NCBI RefSeq assembly: GCF_000807855.2
Contig: NZ_JRYR02000001.1
Coordinates: 3,165,438 to 3,229,437 of the forward strand
Direction of reading: 5' to 3'
Source: Flammeovirga pacifica
Lineage (GTDB): Bacteria > Bacteroidota > Bacteroidia > Cytophagales > Flammeovirgaceae
Length of the DNA: 64,000 nucleotides
The notes under the pieces were generated by a model. It did no database searches and was not told where the DNA came from. It was given only the letters and a program-made list of their open reading frames with translations. The position numbers and the translations under genes are program-made. This document shows positions 9,281-18,205 of this stretch, piece by piece; position 1 is the first letter of the stretch; each line of letters starts with the position of its first letter.

Positions 9281-9736
9281 ATGAACGATGTTTGGTTTCA
9301 ATTCATTCAAAACCTACAACAATACACTTGGTGGTGGATCGTATCCATCTCTATAATTATAGTACTTTTATGGGTTTATATCTACTTTCCTTTTGGCAAA
9401 AAAAAGAAAGTATTTAGCCACGAGCAGTTAGATGGTCTTTTTCAAGAACTTAAAGATTCTCAAGATAGCGTTAAAGACGTCTTTAATAGCTACCAAGAAA
9501 TAATTGAAGACAAAAATAGAGAACTTCAGGAATATGACGAAAAAATTAAGGAAAGAGAAAATCATTTACTCTTAATTTCTGATTTACCTGATGAAATTGA
9601 GGTTGAAATAAAACTCAGAACTAGAAAACACAATCAAAAAATGCTCGCCTTGGGATGTGCTTCTGGTACAGCTTTAGGTGGTGTAGGTATTTGGGTTTTC
9701 ATACATTGGGAACGTGTGCTCCAATTTATTCTGTAG
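9281..9736 (+). CDS. Small membrane protein with a coiled-coil middle
   Basis: A 151-residue protein of unknown family. It has one transmembrane helix near the N-terminus (about 17-37, WWWIVSISIIIVLLWVYIYF), then a basic KKKK stop-transfer patch, a long charged segment (about 45-120) with coiled-coil character (ELKDSQDSVKDV, NRELQEYDEKIKERE), and a second hydrophobic helix at the C-terminus (about 124-150, containing GCASGTALGGVGIWVF). Both ends would be membrane-anchored with the coiled coil on one side. It stands between the divergent fecR-like gene and the trehalose gene, 113 bp before the latter. Function unknown. Confidence 0.75.
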   Translation: MNDVWFQFIQNLQQYTWWWIVSISIIIVLLWVYIYFPFGKKKKVFSHEQLDGLFQELKDSQDSVKDVFNSYQEIIEDKNRELQEYDEKIKERENHLLLISDLPDEIEVEIKLRTRKHNQKMLALGCASGTALGGVGIWVFIHWERVLQFIL

Positions 9737-9849
9737 TATTTATTTAATCATAAGTACTTCAACAAACCTATCACCATATATAACTACATTTATGTCGTGT
9801 GTAAATTGGTCAAAAATGTTTACTTCAAGAATACTTAACTAACAATAAA

Positions 9850-12033
9850 ATGACAAAGAAAACAATTATTGTCTCTAACAGACTTCCTGTAACGGTAAGT
9901 AGAAATGCCGACCAAGGAATTACATTCAAACCAAGTTCAGGCGGATTAGCCACAGGATTAAGTACTACTTATAAACAAGGAGGCAACTTATGGATAGGAT
10001 GGCCCGGTACGTCTGGGCATAGTGACGAAGAAAAGGAACACATTACAAAAAAACTTAAAAAAGATAATATGGCTCCAGTCTTCCTTACAAGGGAAGATGT
10101 AGATAAATTCTATGAAGGATATTCCAATAAAACATTATGGCCACTATTCCATTATTTTACTGAATATGCCATCTATGAAATGGATTTATGGGAATCTTAT
10201 ATTCATGTAAATGAATTATTTAGAGATGCCATATTAGCAGTAGCAGAACCAGAAGATAAAATATGGGTACATGATTATCAACTGCTGTTATTACCCGGAA
10301 TGCTAAGAGAAGCATTACCAAATGCTACAATAGGCTTTTTTCAACACATTCCTTTCCCATCTTATGAGATTTTCCGTTTACTCCCATGGAGAAAAGAAAC
10401 ATTAGAGGGAATGTTGGGGTCTGACCTTATTGGTTTCCATACCTATGATGATATGCGACATTTCTTGAGCTCTGTAAATAGAATAGTGGGATATGATAGT
10501 TCGTTAGGTCATCTAAAAGTTAAAAACAGACTTGTTTCTGTAGATGCCTTCCCTATGGGTATTGATTATGATAAATTCGAACAAGCTGCAGATTCTGAAA
10601 AAACAAAACAAAAAGTAATTGCCTATGGCGATTTACTAAGTAAAAATAAATCAATCCTCTCTATTGATAGATTGGATTACAGTAAAGGTATCAAACACCG
10701 CTTAATTGCATTTGATAAATTCCTTTCGAAGTATCCTGAGTATCAAGGTCAGGTTTCATTGATTCTACTCGTTGTCCCGTCAAGAGATCAAGTAGATCAA
10801 TACCAACATTTAAAAGAAGAAATTGATACATTAGTTGGTAAAATCAACGGTAAGTACACTCGTATGAACTGGTCTCCAATTCATTACTTCTACCGTTCAT
10901 TTAGTTTCGAGGGATTATCAGCATTATATAAAGCTTCTTCGGTTGCTCTTGTAACTCCTCTTAGAGATGGTATGAACTTAGTCTGTAAAGAGTTTGTAGC
11001 AAGTAAAACGGATCAGCAAGGGGTACTTATATTAAGTGAGATGGCTGGTGCAGCTAAAGAATTATCAGAATCTATTCTTATCAACCCTAATGATGAAAAC
11101 CAAATTGTAGAGGCCCTTTATACTGCTTTAACTATGCCTGAAGAGGAACAAAGAAGCAGAATGAAAGAAATGCAAAAGAAGGTTAGACGATATAATGTAC
11201 ATCGTTGGGTAGAAATTTTCATGAATCAACTAGACAATATTATTGAAAGACAAACAGCAATGAATATGCGTTTACTATCAGAGACTTCAAGAAGTAAAAT
11301 GCTCCAAAAATATAAAGATGGGCAAAAACGTATTATATTCCTTGATTATGATGGCACCTTAAAAGGTTTTGCTGCAGATCCTCAATCTGTATCTCCAGAT
11401 CAAGAATTAAAAGAAATAATGACCAACCTTACTGCAGATCCTAAAAACAGAGTGGTTATTATTAGTGGTAGAGATAAAGAAACTCTAGAAAAATGGTTTA
11501 CAGGCTTTAAGGTAGATATTATTGCTGAACATGGTATTTGGCTTAGAAAAGGTGATGAGCCTTTCGAAATGATCGATAACCTTAATTCTGATTGGAAAGC
11601 TAAAATCAGTATTATTCTAGATCGTTATGTAGACCGTACTCCAGGATCTTTTGTAGAAGAAAAAGCATACTCTGTAGCATGGCATTACCGCAAAGCGGAT
11701 GCAGACTTTGGCGATCTAAGAGCAAGAGAATTAGTAGGCAACTTAAATTACTTGATATCGAACATGAACCTACAAGTAATGCACGGTAATAAAGTAGTTG
11801 AAGTTAAAAATCAGGATGTCAACAAAGGCAAGGCTGCATTAAAATTCCTATCTGAGGATAATTATGATGTTGTATTTGCTGCTGGAGACGATGTAACTGA
11901 TGAGGATACTTTCCGTTCTTTACCTAAAAAGGCTTATACTATTAAGGTTGGTGTGTCTGCATCAGAAGCAAGATACAATCTTAAAACAGTAGCAGATGTG
12001 AGAGAATTACTTACTGAATTCACAAAGCTATAA
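9850..12033 (+). CDS. otsA/otsB: Bifunctional trehalose-6-phosphate synthase/phosphatase (OtsA-OtsB fusion)
   Basis: A 727-residue two-domain enzyme that makes trehalose from UDP-glucose and glucose-6-phosphate through trehalose-6-phosphate. Residues 1 to about 470 are a GT20 synthase: SSGGLATGL (29-37), WVHDYQLLLLPG, HIPFPSYEIFRLLPWR, DRLDYSKGIKHR (Arg274 and Lys279 match the phosphate-binding pair of E. coli OtsA) and LRDGMNLVCKEFVASK. Residues about 490-727 are a HAD-family phosphatase: DYDGTL (499-504, nucleophile Asp499, acid/base Asp501), VIISGRDKETLEKW, AEHGIWLR and GDDVTDED. Eukaryotic TPS proteins use the same fused order. Likely role: compatible solute for salt stress in a marine cell. 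It is monocistronic, with a strong terminator. Confidence 0.97.
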   Translation: MTKKTIIVSNRLPVTVSRNADQGITFKPSSGGLATGLSTTYKQGGNLWIGWPGTSGHSDEEKEHITKKLKKDNMAPVFLTREDVDKFYEGYSNKTLWPLFHYFTEYAIYEMDLWESYIHVNELFRDAILAVAEPEDKIWVHDYQLLLLPGMLREALPNATIGFFQHIPFPSYEIFRLLPWRKETLEGMLGSDLIGFHTYDDMRHFLSSVNRIVGYDSSLGHLKVKNRLVSVDAFPMGIDYDKFEQAADSEKTKQKVIAYGDLLSKNKSILSIDRLDYSKGIKHRLIAFDKFLSKYPEYQGQVSLILLVVPSRDQVDQYQHLKEEIDTLVGKINGKYTRMNWSPIHYFYRSFSFEGLSALYKASSVALVTPLRDGMNLVCKEFVASKTDQQGVLILSEMAGAAKELSESILINPNDENQIVEALYTALTMPEEEQRSRMKEMQKKVRRYNVHRWVEIFMNQLDNIIERQTAMNMRLLSETSRSKMLQKYKDGQKRIIFLDYDGTLKGFAADPQSVSPDQELKEIMTNLTADPKNRVVIISGRDKETLEKWFTGFKVDIIAEHGIWLRKGDEPFEMIDNLNSDWKAKISIILDRYVDRTPGSFVEEKAYSVAWHYRKADADFGDLRARELVGNLNYLISNMNLQVMHGNKVVEVKNQDVNKGKAALKFLSEDNYDVVFAAGDDVTDEDTFRSLPKKAYTIKVGVSASEARYNLKTVADVRELLTEFTKL

Positions 12034-12090
12034 ACATGTAAATAAATAGACCTTCAAAAATAACTGAAGTAGTCTAGATTATATATACAA

Positions 12091-12126
12091 AAGGGCTGTC
12101 TCATTCTAAATGAGGCAGCCCTTTTT
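12091..12126 (+). terminator. Terminator after the trehalose gene
   Basis: AAGGGCTGTCTCATT and AATGAGGCAGCCCTT pair around CTAA with one G-T pair, followed by five T residues. Confidence 0.9.
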
Positions 12127-12380
12127 ATAACATCTTAGATGCTAAAAAATCAAAATAACTAATATCAAAAAGTAACTTCTTTTCTTATTGGTATTTTCAC
12201 CTTTTGTAAGTGAATAGAATTTTGATTGGCAATAAAATGGTTAATATCAAAGAAAAGGATGCTCCCACACAGGACCACCCTTTTGTACTTTTCTAAGAAT
12301 AGAAAAAAATTAATTAGATGATAATTTCATTTTTTCCTAAAAAAAGGAAAATTAAGTTAATTAAAACTGAATTTCATAAC

Positions 12381-12680
12381 CTTAACTGGACAGTGCCGTT
12401 AAGCTATATGAAAGCAATCATAATTAATGTCATATGAATAGATGAAGAGAAAAAAGAGGAGTGATTGCTTGTACAGTCGATAATCATTAAATGTCAGAGG
12501 AATAGACTGAAGAGACTGTTTACAAATAGATACGAAAAAATATTTTTACTTATAAAATAACTAATAACTCGAAGTGTTAGTGAATACGTTAGTAAAAATT
12601 ATAAGATATAAGTTTAGCGAAATGAACAGATTGAAGAGGAGTTGGAGTAACCCTTTGCCTAATAGGCGAAGGGTTCTTTG
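12381..12680 (+). ncRNA. Candidate structured non-coding RNA with three related modules
   Basis: Three imperfect copies of a motif of about 24 bases (12426-12449, 12489-12514, 12616-12638; shared core GAA.AGA.TGAAGAG) each lie inside complementary arms. AAGCAATCA (12412-12420) pairs with TGATTGCTT (12462-12470), ACAGTC (12473-12478) with GACTGT (12514-12519), and AACTC (12566-12570) with GAGTT (12639-12643). A Rho-independent terminator follows at 12649-12680 although no protein gene precedes it on this strand. This suggests a transcribed structured RNA. No known family was recognised, and the 5' end is not defined. Confidence 0.35.
12649..12680 (+). terminator. Terminator of the candidate ncRNA
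   Basis: AACCCTTTGCCT and AGGCGAAGGGTT pair around AAT with one T-G pair, then CTTTGTTTC. It is on the plus strand, more than 500 bases past the otsAB terminator, so it must serve another transcript. Confidence 0.65.
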
Positions 12681-12773
12681 TTTCTTCAAACTTGATAACT
12701 CAAAGTAACGACTAAAATTCTACTATTCCAAGAATAGATAACAATTTTTAGTAAATAAAACTAAATTTATTGT

Positions 12774-13808
12774 TTAACTATAATCAATTTTAACATCTGA
12801 AGACGCTGCATGGCTAATACATGTCAGTACGTAGCCTTCATTCTTTTCTGATTCTGATAGAGCAACTGAATCTCCCATTTCTACTTTACCAGATACGCAT
12901 TTGCCTTTACAAGCAGTACATACTCCATTCTGACAAGAATATGGGATATCTAAACCTGCATCTAAACCTGCATCTAATATATTGACTCCTGCTTCTGCTT
13001 TAACTTGATGTTCTTCTCCATCAACTACCAAAGTTATCATTTCATCAGCCAGTTCTTGATTGATCGATTCAGCGTTATCTGAAGGAGTAAAACTTTCTTT
13101 GTTTATTTTCGATGACGATACTTTAAATCTTTTCAAAGCACTTTCAACACTAGTCATCATGCCTTCAGGTCCGCATAAAAAATGTTCAGAGTTATCTAGA
13201 GATAATCGATTAAGAACATTTACCGCCATAACATCATCTATTCTACCTTTAAATCCGCCCCAAGAAGGTGAAGGCTGACTTAAGACATGAATCACCTCTA
13301 ATCTGTTTTCGAATTTTGATTTTAGTTCATCTAAATGTTCATTAAAGATGATACTTTGCTCGTTTCTGTTACCATAGATTAAGAACACATTCGAGTTTTT
13401 CTCAAAAAACAAAAGACTTTTAAGCATAGAGAATAAAGGTGATATACCTGATCCTGCTGCCCACAGAAAAATATTTCTAGTTTTAGTATTATCTGCATCT
13501 AAAACAAAAGTACCCATGGCGTCACTTATTTCTAAACTGTCTCCAGCTTTTACATTATCATTAATGTAATTAGACACCAAGCCTCCTTCTACTCTTTTTA
13601 CAGTAATATCTAAAGTAGCATCTAAATGAGGGGTAGATGATGTAGAATAAGATCGTATTGTTTTTTTACCATCAATTTCGTTGTGTACAGAAATAAATTG
13701 ACCTGGTAAATATTGGATCTTTTTAAAAAGTGGTTGTTTTAATTTTATCGTCATAGTATCAGATGTTTCCTGAACAACATCTTTTACTTTAAGGGTATAC
13801 TTATTCAT
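12774..13808 (-). CDS. PaaE/CDP-6-deoxy-type flavin reductase with C-terminal [2Fe-2S] ferredoxin domain
   Basis: A 344-residue electron-transfer flavoprotein: an FAD-binding barrel (RSYSTSS, 52-58), an NAD(P)-binding domain (GSGISP, 119-124; CGPEGMM, 212-218) and a plant-type [2Fe-2S] domain whose ligands are Cys292, Cys297, Cys300 and Cys330. The layout is that of PaaE-like reductases that move electrons from NAD(P)H to a di-iron oxygenase or hydroxylase. No oxygenase is adjacent, so the partner is unknown; other paaA-E genes are absent, so a phenylacetate role is not supported. It is downstream of a lipoprotein gene on the same strand, 18 bp away, and probably cotranscribed with it. Confidence 0.9.
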   Translation of the reverse strand: MNKYTLKVKDVVQETSDTMTIKLKQPLFKKIQYLPGQFISVHNEIDGKKTIRSYSTSSTPHLDATLDITVKRVEGGLVSNYINDNVKAGDSLEISDAMGTFVLDADNTKTRNIFLWAAGSGISPLFSMLKSLLFFEKNSNVFLIYGNRNEQSIIFNEHLDELKSKFENRLEVIHVLSQPSPSWGGFKGRIDDVMAVNVLNRLSLDNSEHFLCGPEGMMTSVESALKRFKVSSSKINKESFTPSDNAESINQELADEMITLVVDGEEHQVKAEAGVNILDAGLDAGLDIPYSCQNGVCTACKGKCVSGKVEMGDSVALSESEKNEGYVLTCISHAASSDVKIDYS

Positions 13809-13826
13809 TTTTTTAAATTTTATTGG

Positions 13827-14663
13827 CTACTCTTGTACTGGTTCATAGACCATTGCTGATCTTTCTAAAGCTTCTATATGCGGATCATTAGCTGCATAAA
13901 TCATTCTGTAACCAAGATTCTTTCTTCCAAAAAATACTACTTTAACATCAACTAAATCATCCTCATCAATTGTAAAATCAGATTTTAATCTTTTTATGCT
14001 AGAGTAATTATAATCGTTTTTGACACTTGCTTTTGCATCAAACATAAAGCATCTTCTACCAGCAAAAACAGCAAATTTTCCATTTCTAACCATTTTAGAC
14101 CTTTCGTAAAAGCCTTGGCCAAACTCAGAGAAATCACCTGCTCCGCTCCATTGGATAGATTTATCCATATCGTATACATCGAAATAGCTATATGTTGTTT
14201 TAAAACGATGTAATAATCCTTTTTCGATATGCTTCTTTTCTATCTTGATTTCTTTGAAATTGACTTTCCTGTCGGATTTAAATGATATACCAATATGATC
14301 AAAAGCATACTCGAAATTCTCATTAGATGCTTCTGCTAAAGGTATTTCTTCTTCAATTTCTTCCTCCACTTCGTCTGCTTCTTCTGCTTCGTCAAATGGC
14401 TCTTCTTCTTCAATGTTTAAATCATTATTGATAACCTCAGGTTCTTCATAAGGTTTTACTTCTATGACAACAGGTGTTTCACTTTCCTCTTTGTCAGTAT
14501 TTTGAGTTTTCTCATAGTCTTTCAACTCCTCGTCATCAAACCATTGATCAAAAGATTCAAAAATCGATTGATCGCTCTCGTTTTCTGTTGTAGAATCGTT
14601 ATCGCTGCATGACTCAAACAAGAAGAGTAAACTACATAGACTGAGTAAATATTTAATTTTCAT
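13827..14663 (-). CDS. Hypothetical lipoprotein with an acidic linker
   Basis: A 278-residue protein beginning with a lipoprotein signal (MKIKYLLSLCSLLFLFESCS, lipobox FESC, Cys19). Residues about 25-115 are extremely acidic and low in complexity, with repeated Glu/Asp runs (EEEEPFDEAEEADEVEEE), probably an unstructured spacer from the membrane. Residues about 118-278 form a compact domain (FDHIGISFKSDRKVNFKEI, KSIQWSGAGDFSEFGQGFY, FAVFAGRRCFMF) that I do not recognise. It is the first gene of a probable two-gene operon with the [2Fe-2S] reductase. Function unknown. Confidence 0.8.
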   Translation of the reverse strand: MKIKYLLSLCSLLFLFESCSDNDSTTENESDQSIFESFDQWFDDEELKDYEKTQNTDKEESETPVVIEVKPYEEPEVINNDLNIEEEEPFDEAEEADEVEEEIEEEIPLAEASNENFEYAFDHIGISFKSDRKVNFKEIKIEKKHIEKGLLHRFKTTYSYFDVYDMDKSIQWSGAGDFSEFGQGFYERSKMVRNGKFAVFAGRRCFMFDAKASVKNDYNYSSIKRLKSDFTIDEDDLVDVKVVFFGRKNLGYRMIYAANDPHIEALERSAMVYEPVQE

Positions 14664-14804
14664 CAGATGTTAAATGATTGGTCTTTGTTGAGTGAAATTC
14701 ATTAAGTATTTTGTAACTGCATTACCAAAGTTCAAGCTTCTTGTCAAAAAACTCAATGAATAGAGTATAAAACTTCTATTAATTCTCCGAATTTGATAAC
14801 TAAA

Positions 14805-14812
14805 TAACTTTG
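14805..14812 (+). promoter_or_regulatory. Candidate -7 promoter element before the comEC-like gene
   Basis: TAACTTTG fits TAnnTTTG in the 276-bp divergent gap, 128 bases upstream of the start at 14940. No -33 TTG is seen at normal spacing. Confidence 0.3.
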
Positions 14813-14939
14813 ATATGCAATTATAATAATAATTTAAACCTTATTCCCTCCTTGCATTCAATGAAATTTGATTAATTTAATGGTCAGATAGAGAATAACC
14901 ACTGCATATTCTCATTCGAAATTTTCTTATTGCTTAACT

Positions 14940-16388
14940 ATGACGATTCAACAAGCTCCATTTTTTTGGATAAATATCTCCTTACTTCTTGGGATTATTT
15001 GTTCAGATTACTTCACTTTTATATCATTCAACACCACTATAATTCTATTGGTTATTAATTGGTGCTTATTTTCCTATTTGACATTCAAAAAAAGAAAGGC
15101 CAACAAATTAGGGTTGATTACGCTATTACTTTTCTCCATTTTTTTATTTGGTAATTGGATAAATCAATATCAAAAACAGTCCTTTTCTCAAAAGAATTAT
15201 CAAGTGATAGTAGAGAAAGTGATACAAAAAAAGTCAACCTATATCGAAGGATATCTTGTTAACCCACAAAGATTAATAGACTCAAAAGTTAGTTTTTACC
15301 TACCAAATCAATATTTGATACAACCTTCAGATCTTTTAGTCATAAAAGGACGTTGTATTCTTCAACAAGAAATGAATCAATATCTGAAATCAAAAGGTTT
15401 ATTTCATCAATTAAAAGTGGACCATTATTGTGTTGAGCAACAAGGTGATCAAACCTATAAAAGTAAGTATCGAAAAATGGTTTATCACACTTTCGATTCT
15501 TCTACTAGAGGGCTTGCTTTGGCTTTGTTTTGTGGTGATAAAAGTGAATTATCTGATCAAATAAAAGAAGTTTTTAGAGTAAGTGGCAGTCTACATTTAT
15601 TAGCGCTATCTGGAATGCATATTGGCATACTTGTCTTTATCATCCATAGCTTACTCTTTTGGTTTCAATGGATTCCAAAACAATGGCATCCAATAAAATG
15701 GATATTTCTTTGCGTATTCGTTTTCTTAATAATTCAATTTGTAGCTCAAAGTGCCTCCATTCAAAGAGCCTCATTGATGTTATATTTAAGTAGCTTCTCT
15801 TTAGTATTCAGAAAGCAAATCAATCCTATTAATATCATTAGTTTCACCTCTTTTGTTATACTAATAAAAGCTCCTTTCTTGTTGTATTCTCTAAGCTTTC
15901 AATTATCATTTTTGGCTGTATTTAGTATTGTCCTTTTTCCGTATTGGACTCACATTATTCATCTTAAATGGTATAAAAAACTATTCGTTTCTGTTTTTCT
16001 AATGGGGATATTATCGAATTGGTTTACCTTTCCACTCATCTTACATCACTTTGAGTTTTTTCCTATTTGGGGAATTTTCAGTGGACTCTTATCAGGGGTT
16101 CTTCTTTCTTTAATGATGTATTGTGGTTTGCTCACTTTATTGGTTTCAGAATGGGTAGATTTAAATTGGGCATTTGATTTACTACATCAGTTACTCGTAG
16201 GATGGCTGTCTTTATTTCTTCAACTTCCTCAGCTACCTTCATTCAAACTATCAGAAGATTTAGCTTATGGTTTAGTTGTCTGTATTATTTGCATCACTTA
16301 TGGAGGCTATCAAAAAGATAAGGCCTGGAATAGAATCGGTTCTTTTACAGGTTTAGTGATACTTACTTTACATTTCTACTATCAATAG
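14940..16388 (+). CDS. comEC: ComEC/Rec2-family competence membrane protein
   Basis: A 482-residue polytopic membrane protein of the ComEC/Rec2 family, the inner-membrane channel for single-stranded DNA in natural transformation. The N-terminal two helices and the following soluble segment correspond to DUF4131 (about 30-170). The Competence domain starts with GLALALFCGDKSELSDQI and contains the diagnostic LHLLALSGMHIGILVFI (about 217-233), followed by about seven further helices. It lacks the C-terminal metallo-beta-lactamase-like nuclease domain of full-length ComEC. The stop is followed by normal intergenic sequence, so there is no sign of a broken gene. The short form may be a lineage feature. 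It is transcribed alone. Confidence 0.88.
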   Translation: MTIQQAPFFWINISLLLGIICSDYFTFISFNTTIILLVINWCLFSYLTFKKRKANKLGLITLLLFSIFLFGNWINQYQKQSFSQKNYQVIVEKVIQKKSTYIEGYLVNPQRLIDSKVSFYLPNQYLIQPSDLLVIKGRCILQQEMNQYLKSKGLFHQLKVDHYCVEQQGDQTYKSKYRKMVYHTFDSSTRGLALALFCGDKSELSDQIKEVFRVSGSLHLLALSGMHIGILVFIIHSLLFWFQWIPKQWHPIKWIFLCVFVFLIIQFVAQSASIQRASLMLYLSSFSLVFRKQINPINIISFTSFVILIKAPFLLYSLSFQLSFLAVFSIVLFPYWTHIIHLKWYKKLFVSVFLMGILSNWFTFPLILHHFEFFPIWGIFSGLLSGVLLSLMMYCGLLTLLVSEWVDLNWAFDLLHQLLVGWLSLFLQLPQLPSFKLSEDLAYGLVVCIICITYGGYQKDKAWNRIGSFTGLVILTLHFYYQ

Positions 16389-16538
16389 AAAATCAGAAAG
16401 TGAAGAAATCCGTTAATATTTTGCCCAATCAGTGCCATAAAATATAGATTTGATCTAAAATCTAGACAATCACTTAAACTTCTTTCGATTTACATCAATT
16501 TTGATTGTTAATTTACTTCGTGATATCATTAATAAGTT

Positions 16539-16546
16539 TAATTTTG
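16539..16546 (+). promoter_or_regulatory. Candidate -7 promoter element for glmM
   Basis: TAATTTTG matches TAnnTTTG 25 bases before the TTG start at 16572, which would give a short leader. No clear -33 element. Confidence 0.4.
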
Positions 16547-16571
16547 TGACTTCATCAAATTTTTTGAGACT

Positions 16572-17987
16572 TTGACATTAATTAAATCAATTTCCGGTAT
16601 CCGAGGAACTATTGGTGGTTCAGCAGAAGATTCTTTGAACCCTGTAGATGCTGCTAGATTTTCTGCAGCTTATGCTAAATGGATTCTTGCCAATGCAGAA
16701 GGAAGCAAAAACAAAGTTGTTTTGGGTAGAGATGCCCGTGTTTCTGGCGGTTGGTTATCACAGATTGTATCGGGAACATTACAAGCAATGGGAGTAGATG
16801 TGCTTGACTTAGGTTTATCTACGACTCCAACTGTTGAACTTGCAGTTGAAATGGAAAATGCTGCTGGAGGTATTATTCTTACAGCAAGTCATAATCCTGC
16901 CAACTGGAATGCCTTAAAACTATTAAACTCCAAAGGTGAGTTTATTTCTGCTGAAGCAATGAAAGAAATTCTAGAAGATGCTGAAGCAGGTAACTATGAG
17001 TTTGTTGACTACAAAAAGACAGGTACAGTAACAGAAGATGATACTTATATTGATAAGCACATCGAAAAAATTCTTGCCCTTGACTTAGTCGATCTTGAAG
17101 CAATTAAAGCTAAGAAATTTAGAGTAGTTATTGACTGTGTAAACTCTACAGGAGGTATTGCTGTTCCAAAGTTGCTTGAAGCTTTAGGTGTTGAGCATAC
17201 TGAAGAATTATTCTGTGAACCTAATGGTAGATTCCCACATAACCCAGAACCTCTTCCAGAACACATTAGTGAACTGTGTAGAACATTGGAAAATGGAAAT
17301 TATCACCTAGGTATTATTGTCGATCCTGATGTTGACCGTTTGGCGTTAGTGACCGAAGATGGTACTCCTTATGGTGAAGAATATACATTAGTAACTGTTG
17401 CTGATTATGTTTTAGGAAAAACAGCAGGTAATACAGTTTCTAACATGTCTTCGACTAGAGCCTTGAGAGATGTTACTGAGAAGCATGGTGGTGAATATAC
17501 TGCTGCTGCTGTAGGTGAAGTGAATGTAGTGAAAATGATGAAAGATACGAACGCTATCATTGGTGGTGAAGGTAATGGAGGTGTAATTCTTCCTGAGCTA
17601 CACTATGGTAGAGATGCTTTAGTTGGTATCGCTTTGTTCTTATCTAAATTAGCTACTTTCGAAGGATCTGCTAACAGACTTCGTGCATCATATCCTAGCT
17701 ATCATATCTCAAAAAATAAAATTGAACTGACACCAGAAATTGATGTTGATTTGATTTTAGAGAAAATACAAGAACGTTATGTCAATCAACCTATCAACAC
17801 TTTAGATGGTGTGAAGATTGAATTTGGCAAAGAATGGGTGCATTTAAGAAAATCAAATACAGAACCTATCATTCGTATCTATTCTGAATCTGAAACGGAA
17901 AGAACAGCTGAACATTTGGCTCAAAAGATCATTTCAGATATTAAAGAAATTCTACAATCGAACAACACTGTAGAAGATAACGCTTAA
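16572..17987 (+). CDS. glmM: Phosphoglucosamine mutase
   Basis: A 471-residue alpha-D-phosphohexomutase, most likely GlmM, which converts glucosamine-6-phosphate to glucosamine-1-phosphate for UDP-GlcNAc and cell-wall synthesis. It starts at TTG, because MTLIKSISGIRGTIGG aligns with the family N-terminus. Visible are the catalytic phosphoserine loop TASHNPANW (Ser106), the Mg-binding DPDVDR (251-256), the sugar-binding GEGNGG, and the phosphate-binding SNTEPIIRIYSE near the end. A phosphomannomutase or phosphoglucomutase role cannot be excluded from motifs alone, but the N-terminus and length fit the Bacteroidota GlmM group. It stands alone with its own terminator. Confidence 0.93.
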   Translation: MTLIKSISGIRGTIGGSAEDSLNPVDAARFSAAYAKWILANAEGSKNKVVLGRDARVSGGWLSQIVSGTLQAMGVDVLDLGLSTTPTVELAVEMENAAGGIILTASHNPANWNALKLLNSKGEFISAEAMKEILEDAEAGNYEFVDYKKTGTVTEDDTYIDKHIEKILALDLVDLEAIKAKKFRVVIDCVNSTGGIAVPKLLEALGVEHTEELFCEPNGRFPHNPEPLPEHISELCRTLENGNYHLGIIVDPDVDRLALVTEDGTPYGEEYTLVTVADYVLGKTAGNTVSNMSSTRALRDVTEKHGGEYTAAAVGEVNVVKMMKDTNAIIGGEGNGGVILPELHYGRDALVGIALFLSKLATFEGSANRLRASYPSYHISKNKIELTPEIDVDLILEKIQERYVNQPINTLDGVKIEFGKEWVHLRKSNTEPIIRIYSESETERTAEHLAQKIISDIKEILQSNNTVEDNA

Positions 17988-18062
17988 TACAAAACAAGGT
18001 TTAAATAACTGATTATCAGATTAATTTAACCTTAAAAGTATCCTAATATTACTTAAGAAAAT

Positions 18063-18092
18063 GGGCAATCTCTCACAGATTGTCCGTTTTTT
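18063..18092 (+). terminator. Terminator after glmM
   Basis: GGGCAATC and GATTGTCC pair (one G-T) around TCTCACA, followed by GTTTTTT. Confidence 0.8.
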
Positions 18093-18094
18093 CA

Positions 18095-18102
18095 TAACTT
18101 TG
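18095..18102 (+). promoter_or_regulatory. Candidate -7 promoter element for the cysteine desulfurase gene
   Basis: TAACTTTG fits TAnnTTTG just after the glmM terminator and 103 bases before the start codon. The leader (18103-18205) contains ATTGGTGT twice and an imperfect hairpin CCTTGACT/AGTCTTGG, which may be regulatory. Confidence 0.45.
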
Positions 18103-18205
18103 TATCCAATTGGTGTCATACCAACCTTGACTGTAAAAAGTCTTGGGAAAATTGGTGTAAGGTTAAACTACACAACAACCAATTCAAATCATTTTATAAC
18201 ACACT

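Larger units (their letters stand above)
12127..12773. other. 647-bp interval without a protein gene, containing several RNA-like structures
   Basis: Between convergent genes. A hairpin AAAAGG..CCTTTT at 12253-12284 (11 of 13 possible pairs, CACACA loop) is followed by a TTTTC tract on the minus strand. TTTTCC/GGAAAA is at about 12332-12349, CTTAAC/GTTAAG at 12381-12403. Then comes the three-module repeat described under the ncRNA candidate, and a plus-strand terminator at 12649-12680. No reading frame longer than about 30 codons looks real. Confidence 0.6.

Noticed and set aside
12091..12126. GGGCTGTCTCA-type sequence as an insertion-sequence terminus
   Set aside because: Similar bases occur at some IS ends, but here they form a complete hairpin with a T tract right after otsAB, and no transposase or matching distant end is present. 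A terminator explains it.
12426..12514. Short frames ATGTCA.A.GAATAG as regulatory micro-peptides
   Set aside because: Only four codons each, and they fall inside a repeated, base-pairable motif. The RNA-level explanation is better.
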